64,000 nt of DNA from positions 6,208,252 to 6,272,251 of the forward strand of contig NC_067207.1 of the NCBI RefSeq assembly GCF_026262505.1, read 5' to 3'. The position numbers and the translations under genes were made by a program. The notes below the pieces were generated by a model. It did not search any database. It was not told the DNA's origin and saw only the letters and a program-made list of their open reading frames with translations. Shown piece by piece: positions 10,552-21,477 of this stretch (its first letter is position 1; each line of letters starts with the position of its first letter). This DNA is from Trichomonas vaginalis G3 (Eukaryota > Parabasalia > Trichomonadida > Trichomonadidae).

Positions 10552-11523
10552 ATGTCCGAAGATTGTATAGCGCAAAATATTGTCCAATTGATTGGACACA
10601 AGAAAATTAGGAAAAGGCTACAAAAACTCTTGACAAAAGACTATTTATTATGGCTCAACTCTACAGTTACACGAACATTTAGTGATGAACCCAATATCCT
10701 TTATCTTGAAGGGAAATTCGTTCTAGTGGGAGACTTACATGGACAATTTGATGATCTTGATCGTATATTGCAAAGGACATGGTCAAATCAAAATCTGAAA
10801 TTTGTTTTTCTTGGCGATTATGTTGATAGAGGCAGATATTCATTAGAAGTAATTTCACTTTTGTTCACACTGAAAGTTATGCACCCAGATAGATTCATTT
10901 TACTCCGTGGTAACCACGAATGTGAGTATATGACAACACATTATGGATTTAAAGAAGAATGCATTAGCAAACAAAGCAGTGATGTTTATGAATCATTTGT
11001 TAACACATTCAAACATCTTCCTCTTTGCGCAATTTTAAATAACAAAGTTTTCTGTGTTCATGGCGGCATTAGTAAGTACATCGAGTATATAGATGAGATT
11101 ACAAAAATTGATCGATTCTGCGATGTTTATAACGCTGGACCAATGTATGATCTTTTGTGGGCCGATCCTGATGAAGATGTTACAACGTTCGGAGATTCAG
11201 ACAGAGGAGATACATTTGTATTCGGTCTTCAGCCAGCGCTTGAGTTTCTCGATAAAAATAATTTATCAATTTTAGTCAGAGCTCACGAATGCGTTGATAA
11301 TGGCTTCGAATATCCTTTTGAATATAAAAAGCATGAAGGCCGAAACCGTGTTCTAACTCTCTTCTCTGCTTCCGATTATATTGATTATGAAAATGATGCC
11401 GCTTACGCAGTTTATGAAAACAAAATGGAATTCCATTCGCTACCATTCATCAAACAAGAAAGCTCCGAAAAACTTGATTTGAATAATTCTTCTTTAGAAA
11501 AACATATAATGAGAAGCATTTAA
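10552..11523 (+). CDS. PPP-family Ser/Thr protein phosphatase (PP1/PP2A-like catalytic subunit)
   Basis: 323 aa, close to the usual length of PP1/PP2A catalytic subunits. The metal-binding and catalytic signatures are in order: GDLHG (60-64), GDYVDRG (88-94), RGNHE (119-123), HGG (170-172) and RAHE (243-246). The usual C-terminal SAPNY is replaced by SASDY (272-276). The two metal sites and the catalytic histidine in RGNHE are intact, so activity is expected. The sequence is divergent from canonical PP1 (RAHE for RAHQ; SASDY for SAPNY), consistent with the expanded, diverged phosphatase families of parasitic protists. It probably dephosphorylates Ser/Thr substrates with family-specific partners. 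No signal peptide. Upstream context gives no operon. Confidence 0.94.
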   Translation: MSEDCIAQNIVQLIGHKKIRKRLQKLLTKDYLLWLNSTVTRTFSDEPNILYLEGKFVLVGDLHGQFDDLDRILQRTWSNQNLKFVFLGDYVDRGRYSLEVISLLFTLKVMHPDRFILLRGNHECEYMTTHYGFKEECISKQSSDVYESFVNTFKHLPLCAILNNKVFCVHGGISKYIEYIDEITKIDRFCDVYNAGPMYDLLWADPDEDVTTFGDSDRGDTFVFGLQPALEFLDKNNLSILVRAHECVDNGFEYPFEYKKHEGRNRVLTLFSASDYIDYENDAAYAVYENKMEFHSLPFIKQESSEKLDLNNSSLEKHIMRSI

Positions 11524-11942
11524 GCATTATACTCTTTTATATTTTGTTTGTTTTTGTTTATTTTGGTTAATAAATGTATAACACTCTATCCCAATTAATT
11601 CCAATCTTTATTACAAAAAAAATTCCAAATATAATCTGACAGACACTTTTAAGCCTAGCAACCTTCCCACGTTCTTGGATACTTTGAGCTATGTATAGAA
11701 ATTATTTCAATTTTTTATCAATTCATGAGCCATAATAGGAATCATAGGATAATATCTAGATATATTGCAACTGCGGTCAATACGTCCTAAAACTATCCTT
11801 AAAGAATTCTGTTTTGCATTTACAGTATTCGTTTTTGAAAAATTTATTAAAATAATACAGTCCCACACTCTTAGTGACCACAATCTGAGCTCCAAGACTA
11901 TATAAAACTCATATTTTCATTTTGTAATTCTATTGGTGATCG
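11524..11942. other. Intergenic, 419 bp
   Basis: 3' region of the phosphatase (T-rich, with TTAATAAATG about 45 bases after the stop) and promoter of the LRR gene. Before the LRR ATG the sequence reads TTTTCATTTTG, an initiator-like site about 25 bases upstream. No gene was seen. Confidence 0.5.
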
Positions 11943-12737
11943 ATGAGTACATTACATACAAAAATCAAACTTGATAACAAGAAAATAAGATCTATATCAG
12001 AAATACACATAGCATCATCAGTCCAATATCTCGATTTAAGCAAAAATAAAATTACGGATTTTTCTGGTCTTCATAAATACCAAAATTTAATAGAGTTAAA
12101 TATGGATGGAAACCCAGTTCTTTCGTTTAACGGCTTTCCAAAGCTAACAAGACTAAAAAAACTTTCATTAATCGATACTCCTATATCTAAACTGAAAAAC
12201 TTTAAAGAATTAGCATTAATAGCCGCAGGAACACAAATAGAAATGATAAATGGCGAGTCAATTACAGCTAAAGACCGCGCAAATTCAGTTTCTTACGGAA
12301 ATATTGAAACAAACTATAATTTAATTTCTAAAGGTTGGCTACCAGCGAAACCTAATCAATTTGTTTCTCCTAATTCAATCGAAACAAAACAAAATTTATC
12401 TATGTCAGGAAATTCTCTTATATCTGATAGTACAAGTTCCATATCTAGTCCAAAGTATGATTTTAAACGTCGTAATGATAACATTTCTCAAAAATTAATC
12501 GATATACAAGAAAAAGATCCAATATCAGTGCGTGCAGTTCGAATTATGCGTCAAAATGGCATATCAAATAAAGGTATTGGACAGTTCTTATGTGATTACT
12601 TTGATGACTACGATGAAACCAATGAAATCGATACCGAAAAATTGGAATTGAAAGAAAAACTCAAAGAAAATGGGAAAATTATAGATGATTTAGCACGAAA
12701 AAGGCATGAATTAACATCACGAAATCGCACACTCTAA
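11943..12737 (+). CDS. SDS22-like leucine-rich-repeat protein, ended by an in-frame TAA
   Basis: 264 aa to the first stop. Residues 15-105 hold about four SDS22-type leucine-rich repeats (QYLDLSKNKITDF, IELNMDGNPVLSF, KKLSLIDTPISKL), followed by the LRR-cap-like region common in this family. Residues 130-185 are Ser/Asn-rich linker. Residues 190-264 are helical and charged. SDS22-type LRR proteins bind PP1-class phosphatases or act as flagellar and basal-body scaffolds. A PPP phosphatase is the upstream neighbour, though the pairing may be chance. The same frame stays open for 71 more codons after the stop (next entry). So the annotated end is a premature stop, a readthrough site, or a sequencing error. 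Confidence 0.85.
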   Translation: MSTLHTKIKLDNKKIRSISEIHIASSVQYLDLSKNKITDFSGLHKYQNLIELNMDGNPVLSFNGFPKLTRLKKLSLIDTPISKLKNFKELALIAAGTQIEMINGESITAKDRANSVSYGNIETNYNLISKGWLPAKPNQFVSPNSIETKQNLSMSGNSLISDSTSSISSPKYDFKRRNDNISQKLIDIQEKDPISVRAVRIMRQNGISNKGIGQFLCDYFDDYDETNEIDTEKLELKEKLKENGKIIDDLARKRHELTSRNRTL

Positions 12738-12953
12738 AAGAAATTGCGTGAATTTAATAAAATCGACTTCATTATCGAAGCTAAAAAATTGTTTCATGAA
12801 GAAGATTCTCAAGAAATTTCTGACGAAGAATTCCTTAATAAACTCAAGGATTTGATGAATAAAAATGTATTAGTCCAGCCCAGCATTATAAATGATGTCA
12901 GCCTGAGCGATGACGATCTTAATTTAGCTGATGACGCTGATTTAGATGAATAA
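12738..12953 (+). other. Same-frame continuation of the LRR gene after the stop codon
   Basis: After the TAA at 12735-12737 the identical frame reads on as KKLREFNKIDFIIEAKKLFHEE and ends in a strongly acidic tail (SDDDLNLADDADLDE) before TAA-A. It has no ATG near its start, the composition matches the preceding helical region, and there is no trichomonad intron signal (GTAYGT...ACTAACACACAG) at the junction. It is therefore best read as the C-terminus of the LRR gene rather than a separate gene. Confidence 0.75.
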
Positions 12954-13493
12954 AAGAAATTGTTTGTATTTTATAAATACCCTCAAATTTTTACTTTTTC
13001 AATTTCCCTGAGATCAAAAATTTGATTATAACCGAGTCAGATTTTAGTATTTGTTCATCATAGTATTACCATTATAAAGGTTCTTTGATATCCTATACTT
13101 CCATATCAGTGTTGGTCTCTATAATTTGAAAAAAATTCTCCATATTGAGTTGCAAAAGTAAAAAATTGAGGGTATTATTATTTACTTTACAATAATAAAA
13201 CAGCTTTACATAAAGAACTATACACTACTGAGATTGAATATCATCAACAGTTATAAATATTAATGGATCATTTTCGATATAGATATTAAAAATTTGTTCA
13301 TAATGACGTTGTGTTTGGATTCGATTTGAAATTTTGGAATGGCTCATTCTAACTGATGTTTTGGCTTTAATTTTTATATAGAAATCAATAAAACATATAT
13401 CAAAGAATAAACTTCATTTATAGCAGGTTTTAAATGTTTACTTTCATGAATTGCAAACTCTAAATGATAGAAAACAACTTTATTTCAAGTTTG
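12954..13493. other. Intergenic left flank of the Mutator-like element, 540 bp
   Basis: AT-rich DNA. The last bases before the element, read on the minus strand, are CTTGAAATAAAG. This would fit the original stop and TAAA poly(A) signal of the Myb gene whose other part lies at 21478-21860. Otherwise nothing was recognised. Confidence 0.5.
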
Positions 13494-14282
13494 GAGATAT
13501 AAAAATTGCTCACATTTGCTCACATTTTGGCACTTTTTTGTACGTTTGTCAAAAAATTGTGAGGAAGATCTCACAAAAATAGTCAAAATGTGAGCAAATT
13601 TTGAGAAGTGCTCACATTTTGACATACGATTATTTTCATACGTTTTTTTGATGAATTCTAATAAAACTTCATTACCACTTTCAGAACGAAGCGTAACTTT
13701 TCAGCACGTAACGCTCTATCATGTGTAGTGACATATTATTCAAAAAAACTCAGATTGCTTATCTTATAATAACAATTTCATTAGAAAAAATGCACGATTT
13801 CACGCTAAAACTTTGAAGCAATTCTTAAATTCGGATAAAAAATCGATATGTATTACACTTTAAACTTCAAAAAATGGTTCAAAATTTAGACTTAGTTTAT
13901 CTTAACAATATAGCAGATTTTAAGCCGAATAAGTAGGAGTAATAGAAATAGCTCTTGAAAATAATTACAATTAGTAATATGTAAGTCAAAGTTCGAGTAT
14001 TCTAATAAATAAACGTTCCGGATTTTCTTTACTACAAGAATCCAATACTTAATATATAGAAGCAACAGTAAAAACTTATTAGAGATTCAAAAAGAAAGTT
14101 GACTAAAGAGAATCTTTTTATATAAGTAATTTTATTTTTTTGAAATACGAGATCGAATAAACATGTATTTTATTTTATTACTATAATAATACGTTTTTAC
14201 ATAGTAAGAAAGTTTAGAGACTGAAATGAAATTAAAAATTGAGAAAAAAATAAAGCTTTTCTATAAAAATTCATATTAATAT
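13494..14282 (+). repeat. Left terminal inverted repeat of the MULE, 789 bp
   Basis: Begins GAGATATAAAAATTGCTCAC and contains sub-terminal iterations of the motif GCTCACATTT and its complement (AAATGTGAGC) within the first 130 bases. These are candidate transposase-binding sites. Inner end at ATTAATAT (14282). Confidence 0.95.
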
Positions 14283-14690
14283 TTATTTGATTGAGTTAAA
14301 GTTATCCAATTTATTTGGTTCAGTTTAAAATTATTTGTATTTAAAATATTTTAGAAATATTTACAATAATATTCATATAATTATCGATTAAATCGTTGCA
14401 GAAAGTAAAATGATATAATTTGCTATATTTAGAATTTAAGAAATTTTAAATGGTGAAAAAAAATAGAAAAAATATGAAAAAATAGACAAAATATTGGAGA
14501 CTTCTAATTAAGAATGAAAGACTTGTCATTATTCTGGAATTCATAGCATGAAGATATTGTAAGGTACATTATGTATATATATACATCTTTCCATCAAATA
14601 ATCTTCAATCTACTTATAAAAAATATTAAAAAAATCATAAAAATGTTTATTATAATAACGATAAAGTTGAATAGAAATCAATGTTACATA
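14283..14690. other. Non-coding MULE DNA between left end and transposase stop
   Basis: About 400 bp of AT-rich sequence holding the 3' region of the minus-strand transposase gene. Nothing else was seen. Confidence 0.5.
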
Positions 14691-16683
14691 TTATTGAAAT
14701 AAATCATCTTCGGCAATTTCAATGTTTTCTATCTTTTCATTTTTTGTTTCTTCTAAATTTATTTGAATGTCATCAAGTATTTGATCACTTGACATATACC
14801 TTTCAATTTCAATATCTCTGAAATCAATTCCAGAATGTTTGGACAAATCCTTATATTTTTTCATTATATCCTCAGGAATTAATGATATTTCCAGACCAAA
14901 ATGCTCTTCAAATAACTGAATCTCTTCATTTATTTTTTTCAATTTAATGAAATACGACTGTTTATGATCACTTGTGTTTTTATCTGCCCGTGCATATCGA
15001 TGCAAAATCGCTAAATCCACTTTCATTAAAGTGTGTACCGTCTTTAAAATTGTGGGATGTGAATATACAATATTTGTATTTAACACTTTGTTGTACGATT
15101 CTACGCCATTATTAGAATAAATATTGTCGAATACTTTGAGCTTGCTGATTGAATTATAGCTTGTGCTCCATGTTTTAATAAAGTATTTTGCAAATTCATT
15201 TGTATCTTGAATGCATTTAATTTTATTACAAACCAAATCAAAAACTTCTTCTGGCATGAATGGAGAAGCGCATAATAACTTTAAAAGAATTTTATTGTTA
15301 AGATCTTCTGGATCACATTTTTTCTTGAAATTCTTAACTAATGCTGCAATAAAGTGATATATGCATCCAGTCAATATGGTTTGCTCTCCTTTTCTTTTAT
15401 AAATTGAGCCTTGAAGTGCTTTTTCGAAATCAGTTGTTATAACATCAAATGTTGATAAAGGAATTTTAATATCAGTATCATACTCCATAATACTAAATAC
15501 TCTTTGATAATCAGTTTCTGTTCTTCCCGTCATGATTATATGTAAAAACGGTAGATACAGTTGAGTTGCTTGGTCAAAAATTAACAAATTTAATAATTGG
15601 CCATTCATTATTTGATACAGGAACGACTTTGAAGGTTCCATCAATAAAACAATGTGATGAATACCGTGCAACTCGAATGAAACGTTCCAATCCAAAAAAA
15701 TAATAGGCATTATCATTTTTTGTGCTTTGGGTAATAAAATATGATCTTTGATTAAAAAATTCTAACATTTCATTAATAAGATCAATCTCTGATTTTGATT
15801 TGACAGGATGAACTTCATAATACAGCTGTTGGACTTTCTTCTCTGATATCTGAATGAAATTAGTAGACTGGGCTTGATTACAGTCATATATCAGTTGATT
15901 TGCATACTTTCTTGTTTCTGATATCGTTGCGGTTGGATTTTTGACAACATAATCTTGAACTTGAGATTCAATATCATAGTTCATTGGATTTGTTCCTTTA
16001 ATTATTTGAGATTGTTTTGCAGGTCGGCAGTTATGAAGTTTACTGTCTGGTTTTTCTTCAGGAGAAATATTTAATTTCTCATCAAAGACTTTTACATGCA
16101 TACAAAAGTTGCATCTAGGTTTATATCCGCAATAATAAATAATTTCTAAATAATTATTATGAGCATTGTAACGTTGAAATCTCAAAGGATGACCATTTGT
16201 ATATATGGTTAATGAATATTTAATACGTGCGGATTGGGAAATTGAAAATGTATGATAAGTCCTCAGAATATTTTTGATTCTTTTTCGGTGAATCTCTTTA
16301 TTTTTATCATCAAAAGATTGATAATTAGGAATAAGTTCAATGCAAGCTTTATTAACGATAATAGATTGTTTATGCGCTGAAAAATTATTTTGGTAATCAT
16401 AAGCAAAATTTGGCACTAGATGTGTATTTTGTAAATCTGTTAATGGAGGATTATCGGTTAAATGATTAGAAATTTGGGAAGAATAAGAAGCAGTTTCATT
16501 AGGTAGTGAGGATTGATGCTGAGGGATTTGACGCTGAATATCCGAATTTATTGTTGCATTTTGTCTTTGATTTGTGTTTGGAGGAGAACTCCACTTATTG
16601 TTGCATTTGTCTTTGATTTGTGTTTGGAAAGAAACTGCATTATTGTTGCATTTGTCTTTGATTTGTGTTTGGAAGAAACTCAT
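14691..16683 (-). pseudogene. MULE-type DDE transposase, split by a one-base frame step
   Basis: Two overlapping minus-strand frames make one transposase gene. The first (15574-16683, 369 aa) begins in tandem-repeat-encoded sequence, then has a Cys/His-containing region (YYCGYKPRCNFCMHV...HNC) resembling the FLYWCH/WRKY-like DNA-binding domain of MULEs, and ends in CFIDGTFKVVP, the first catalytic Asp. The second (14691-15716) carries FDVITTDFEKAL (second Asp) and NNGVESYNKVL (Glu), completing the DDE triad. The frame change lies at a run of five T on the coding strand (15576-15580). One base fewer there would give continuous homology. So it is either a fresh inactivating insertion in a homopolymer, a sequencing error, or slippage. 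Transposase cuts at the terminal repeats and joins to new sites. Confidence 0.9.
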
Positions 16684-17085
16684 TATTGTTGCAGTTTGTC
16701 TTTGATTTGTGTTTGGAAATGAAACTGCATTTATTGTTGCAGTTTGTCTTTGATTTGTGTTTGGAAATGAAACTGCATTTATTGTTGCAGTTTGTCTTTG
16801 ATTTGTGTTTGGAAATGAAACTGCATTTATTGTTGCATTTGTCTTTGATTTGTGTTTGGAAATGAAACTGCATTTATTGTTGCAGTTTGTCTTTGATTTG
16901 TGTTTGGAGGAGAAACTCCACTTATTGTTTCATTTTGTCTTATATTTGTGTTTGAGCAGTTACTCCACTTATTGTTGCAGTTTGTCTTTGATTTGTATTT
17001 GGAAATGAAACTGCATTTATTGTTGCAGTTTGTCTTATATTTGAATTTTGAGCAGTTACTCCACTTATTGTTGCAGTTTGTTCAT
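16543..17085. repeat. Tandem repeat, about 48-bp unit, roughly 11 copies
   Basis: Unit on the plus strand: TTATTGTTGCAGTTTGTC, then TTTGATTTGTGTTTGGAAA, then TGAAACTGCA. On the coding (minus) strand it encodes a 16-residue repeat, TATINAVSFPNTNQRQ. Several units are shorter by one or two bases, so the repeat is read in all three frames across the tract (QTQIKDKCNNK and SKHKSKTNCNNK are the other frames). It joins the upstream ORF to the transposase N-terminus. Confidence 0.92.
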
Positions 17086-17836
17086 CTAATAAAATTTGTT
17101 CATTCTCCTCCTCTTTGAATTCATTGAATTCTTCGGAACTTAAATATCTGTTTAATAGAGAATCCGAGTTTTCGTTGTCTTCATCTTGAAATGGCCAATT
17201 CTTTCTTATATTGTTATCTTTATCATGAGTTTCTATAGAAAAATCATTTTTATCCTTTTGTTTACTTTCTTCATCATAATCGATATCACTATCATTCTCA
17301 CTATAAGAATCTTCAGCTTCTTCATTTGGTAAAATTGTCTCATATAATTTATTTTTATTTCCATCTGAAATTGTTACTTTATACTCTCCTTCTAACATTT
17401 TTTTAAATTCATCAACAGGATTGAATACTTCCTGAAGACAATTGAAATTCATGATTTTAATTGCTTCTTCTATTATGTTATTGCTCATATACAACGCAAA
17501 CTTGGCTGCCCACAATAAATTTTCGTCATTTTGTGATATTTGATTAATCTTTTTGTCTTGATCTTCAGAAGTTTTTATACTGTTTACAATCGGAATTGAA
17601 AATAAGTTAAAAGGCTTCTTTTTTCTTTTAATATTGATAGTAATTTTGTTATTACAGCGCAAATTATCCAGAACACCTAAATTTTTGTTATTTGTTGTTA
17701 ATTCGAATGTGTTTAGAGGTAAACTTAGCTTGTGAGATATATATAAATAAAGTGTTAATGCTTTAACCGCTCTTGGTGGAATGACATATAATTTTTGTAT
17801 CCTTATAAATAAATTTAATGTAGTTTTCCATTTTTG
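16940..17836 (-). CDS. Second MULE ORF, N-terminal to the transposase, lacking an early ATG
   Basis: An open minus-strand frame runs from 17836 to 16940. The part before residue 59 of the 240-aa segment has no ATG (the first in-frame ATG is at 17488). Even so the upstream codons look protein-like, for example KLYVIPPRAVKALTLYLY. A basic patch (KRKKKPFN), an acidic stretch (EDSYSENDSDIDYDEE) and C-terminal copies of the 16-residue repeat follow. The C-terminal repeats lead into the transposase frame, so it may be the N-terminal domain of a single larger transposase, or an accessory protein. The family is not recognised, and the start is uncertain. Confidence 0.55.
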   Translation of the reverse strand, partial: QKWKTTLNLFIRIQKLYVIPPRAVKALTLYLYISHKLSLPLNTFELTTNNKNLGVLDNLRCNNKITINIKRKKKPFNLFSIPIVNSIKTSEDQDKKINQISQNDENLLWAAKFALYMSNNIIEEAIKIMNFNCLQEVFNPVDEFKKMLEGEYKVTISDGNKNKLYETILPNEEAEDSYSENDSDIDYDEESKQKDKNDFSIETHDKDNNIRKNWPFQDEDNENSDSLLNRYLSSEEFNEFKEEENEQILLDEQTATISGVTAQNSNIRQTATINAVSFPNTNQRQTATISGVTAQTQI

Positions 17837-17839
17837 TCA

Positions 17840-19065
17840 CTTTTTAAGATCTTACAAAATATAGTTGATTTTTATCACTATTGAAATAAGATAAATAATG
17901 TAAGGACTCTAATTTTGTTATAAATATGAATGAAAACAGTAAAATGGATAACTTAAATATATAAAAATAAATATTGGAACAAAGCTATAACAAATTTTCA
18001 TTCTTATTTATAAATTGATAAACCAAAGTAATACATTTTATTACATTTCGTGTAACATATACTAATATATAGATATTTTTTGAGATAATGTATTTATCTG
18101 TAAAAATTGTATGTGATCAAATTTGATTGATAAATTTATTCAGTAATAATAAATTGCATGTACAATATATTATTGTCTTGCCATTTTTTTGCTCATAATA
18201 AAAAATCTTTAAAAATGATAACAATAAAAGAGTATTAAGTAAAAATTTATACATCCAAAATATATTTCAGTAACAGCATAATACGCCTATGCTAATTTTT
18301 AGTTCTTAAATTAAATAGATGTCCCTAATCCCATAGATATTCACCAAACTTGGCAAATTCTGAACGTGATCTACATATCCCTAGCAAGTAGATCATATTG
18401 GTATACGTATCTTGATCAAATAAAAAGAATATTTGTTGAATAATTTCTGTTCAAATTAAAAGTTCTTCAACTTACGGTAAATCTATCTGCCTTAAAAAGT
18501 ATTACGATATTATGCAAAGTCAATTTTCTCCAAAAAATATTTGAAGATGATACTTTAAGTATACCAAAAATACAAGAATTTTGAGAGAACTCAATGAATT
18601 TTTGTGAAGGTGGAGTTAAATTGAGAAGATTTTTGGTCAGAGAAAAACAAAAATTACTATCTGATAAAATGGTATTAAAATGAAAAAAGTTTAAACAAAG
18701 GAAATGAAGAATTTATATTATATTAGAATTTAAAGAGTAAATATAAAAGATTGAAAGAAAGAATAATAATAGGATTCTTGAATGCAACATTTGGAATGAT
18801 GTTTCCAGTTGTAGATGTGTTAAGCAAAGAGAGATAATGATAGTTTCTTGAGTTTTGAGTTAAGCTTGTTGTAGATGAGAGAGAAATTTTGACGAGACTG
18901 AGGAACTTCATTTGGAATGATGTTTCCAGTTGTAGATGTGTTAAGCAAAGAGAGATAATGATAGTTTCTTGAGTTTTTGCAATTAACCATCCTCAATGAC
19001 TATTGTTTTAATATAATTTTTAAATTTTTTAAAACTGACATTTTAGTTGTATATTTTTTCTAACA
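17840..19065. other. Non-coding MULE interior, with a 69-bp direct repeat
   Basis: No convincing gene. It contains the direct repeat at 18788-18977 (separate entry). The stretch at about 18290-18410 is a little GC-richer, but its frames are short. Confidence 0.5.
18788..18977. repeat. 69-bp exact direct repeat, 121 bp apart
   Basis: Copies at 18788-18856 and 18909-18977 are identical (starting CATTTGGAATGATGTTTCC and ending CTTGAGTTTT). This is the signature of a recent tandem duplication of a 121-bp segment, of which only part was copied twice. No gene is involved. Confidence 0.93.
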
Positions 19066-20645
19066 AAGGTACATTCACTAGGCGATAACAGTAAAATGGG
19101 ATGAAAATATGATAAATAGCATCCCTATATAGTGCCAAACAATATTTATACGGGCCAAAAAAATTTGGCTAGAGATTTGGCGAGTTATAAAACTTAGAAA
19201 ATTGAGAGGGATTTTTATTTTTGAATTTTTTTTGGAAAGTTAAAATTGCGATTAAAAATCGATTTCCAGGAGAACTAAGCATCTCATCATATATTTAAAT
19301 CGATAAAAATATTAAATAATAGTTGAATAGTATAACAACGTGAAATTATGGCTGAATCTACAGAAAAAATGAACATATTTGACATTTTTGAAAATTCATA
19401 CGTTAGATGGTGACAGACTCATAAACTATACTTTAGCTAAGATTGATATATGGTTTCAACAACACATGGTTAAAATTGTAAAAATATTTTAGATTTCAAA
19501 AAGATATATGGTAATATAATGGAACAAAGTCAACAAATAGCATGTTAAATATGTTATAATTAACTTTTTATTAGATCCAATAGTAGATATCGAATGGTTT
19601 CCAGCTTTATGGTTAAATATTTTCTTTTCGAGCTTCTCTTTAACTGTTGTATTAAGGTTATAAATTTTTGATGCTAGAAACTATGGAATCTTCTTTGCTG
19701 CTGCATTTTTCTTGAGAGTTCTTGCAATTTCGAATAGATCTGCGCATTGTATGAAATTGAGGCTTTAAAATATCTTGAAAACAGAATAGGACTGCTTTTC
19801 CAAAGGAATGCTTACTTGTAAATCAGAGAGTTTCAAAATTGAGAGCAAGATTATCATCATAACTTTCGATTTTGCTGCGAAAAAGGAAGACAAGTAATTA
19901 ACAAATCATTTACTGTTGTTCATCAAAAGAAGAAAACTTTGATAACAACTAATGATGATAAAATCAAGCTATCTTTTAATATTTTAAATTGATAAGACAT
20001 TCAAAATATTTGAATGGTTTAAAATATTTTCTTTTAATTTCTATAAGATATTATCATGATTATATAATAAAATTTAAATTTTTATTCAAAAAGGCAATAT
20101 TTCAAACTTTTAATTTCAAAAATCTTAATTCTGCAATAAGTGTATTTAATTGTAGCAAATTTAATGATCCTTCGTCATGCTTAGCAATTTGGAACTCATA
20201 AATTAATGATTTCTTCAAGTAAAATTCTGCATTATTTCAAAAGTCAATAATTCTCTAGTAACTTTTCTTCAAACCCTAACCATTATATTATATGTATAAT
20301 GGAGAATAATTGCAAAGAAAGATAGCCGAATTTACTGGGTAGTTCTTGTGATGCGAAATAATTGCAAATTAACACATAGTTTTAACAGCATCAATCTCTT
20401 TTTGCTCTCATTTAAATGCATTCGCACACTTTAATTTTGAAATATAAGAGTTTTGGAAATTATCAAATTTATCTGCTCAAATACTATAGATCTTCATAAG
20501 TGTTAATAGAATCACCAGCCTTACATATAGTGTTTAATATAATGATGCACATCATACTGGGATTTATTCCTTATTCATCTAGTTATTATAAGATTTACAA
20601 CCCCATGAAAATTTAAAATTTTGTCAAAAATAGTGAATGTACCTT
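19066..20645. mobile_element. Nested element, 1580 bp, short inverted ends, 10-bp target duplication
   Basis: The 15-bp terminal inverted repeat AAGGTACATTCACTA lies at 19066-19080 and, inverted, at 20631-20645. It is flanked by the perfect 10-bp direct repeat TTTTCTAACA (19056-19065 and 20646-20655), which is the target duplication. A 10-bp duplication is in the range produced by Mutator-type transposases (8-11 bp). The interior has no intact gene. The longest protein-like traces (about 19900-20200) are interrupted and unrecognised. It is a non-autonomous or decayed element inserted into the MULE. The exact target duplication means the insertion is young, yet its interior looks old. Confidence 0.85.
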
Positions 20646-20689
20646 TTTTCTAACACAACTATCAATAAATTGTAATATCATTATACTAT

Positions 20690-21477
20690 ATATTAATATG
20701 AATTTTTATAGAAAAGCTTTATTTTTTTCTCAATTTTTAATTTCATTTCAGTCTCTAAACTTTCTTACTATGTAAAAACGTATTATTATAGTAATAAAAT
20801 AAAATACATGTTTATTCGATCTCGTATTTCAAAAAAATAAAATTACTTATATAAAAAGATTCTCTTTAGTCAACTTTCTTTTTGAATCTCTAATAAGTTT
20901 TTACTGTTGCTTCTATATATTAAGTATTGATTCTTGTAGTAAAGAAAATCCGGAACGTTTATTTATTAGAATACTCGAACTTTGACTTACATATTACTAA
21001 TTGTAATTATTTTCAAGAGCTATTTCTATTACTCCTACTTATTCGGCTTAAAATCTGCTATATTGTTAAGATAAACTAAGTCTAAATTTTGAACCATTTT
21101 TTGAAGTTTAAAGTGTAATACATATCGATTTTTTATCCGAATTTAAGAATTGCTTCAAAGTTTTAGCGTGAAATCGTGCATTTTTTCTAATGAAATTGTT
21201 ATTATAAGATAAGCAATCTGAGTTTTTTTGAATAATATGTCACTACACATGATAGAGCGTTACGTGCTGAAAAGTTACGCTTCGTTCTGAAAGTGGTAAT
21301 GAAGTTTTATTAGAATTCATCAAAAAAACGTATGAAAATAATCGTATGTCAAAATGTGAGCACTTCTCAAAATTTGCTCACATTTTGACTATTTTTGTGA
21401 GATCTTCCTCACAATTTTTTGACAAACGTACAAAAAAGTGCCAAAATGTGAGCAAATGTGAGCAATTTTTATATCTC
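20690..21477 (-). repeat. Right terminal inverted repeat of the MULE, 788 bp
   Basis: Reverse complement of 13494-14282, differing by eye at a single base (a missing C near 20937). Its outer 100 bases extend the reading frame of the Myb gene. Confidence 0.95.

Larger units (their letters stand above)
13494..21477 (-). mobile_element. Mutator-like DNA transposon (MULE), 7984 bp, with long near-identical inverted ends
   Basis: The element is bounded by 789-bp and 788-bp terminal inverted repeats that agree throughout by eye apart from one inserted C. It encodes a MULE-type DDE transposase (14691-16683) and an upstream ORF, and it contains a nested element. The near identity of the ends means insertion was recent. 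The right end lies inside the last codons of a Myb gene. No exact target duplication is visible: the flanks show only a loose GCTGAAGA / CTTGAAAT similarity, so the duplication has changed or the outer boundary differs by a few bases. T. vaginalis is known to carry Mutator-like elements. Removing the nested insertion leaves about 6.4 kb. Confidence 0.93.

Noticed and set aside
16543-17085. CRISPR-like array
   Set aside because: Units are contiguous tandem repeats without unique spacers, and the host is eukaryotic.
16513-17118. Plus-strand frames with FVFDLCLE repeats
   Set aside because: Antisense readings of the 48-bp tandem repeat in the MULE.
19989-20201. 70-aa frame in the nested element
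   Set aside because: Lys/Phe/Ile-rich composition and neighbouring stops suggest decayed sequence.
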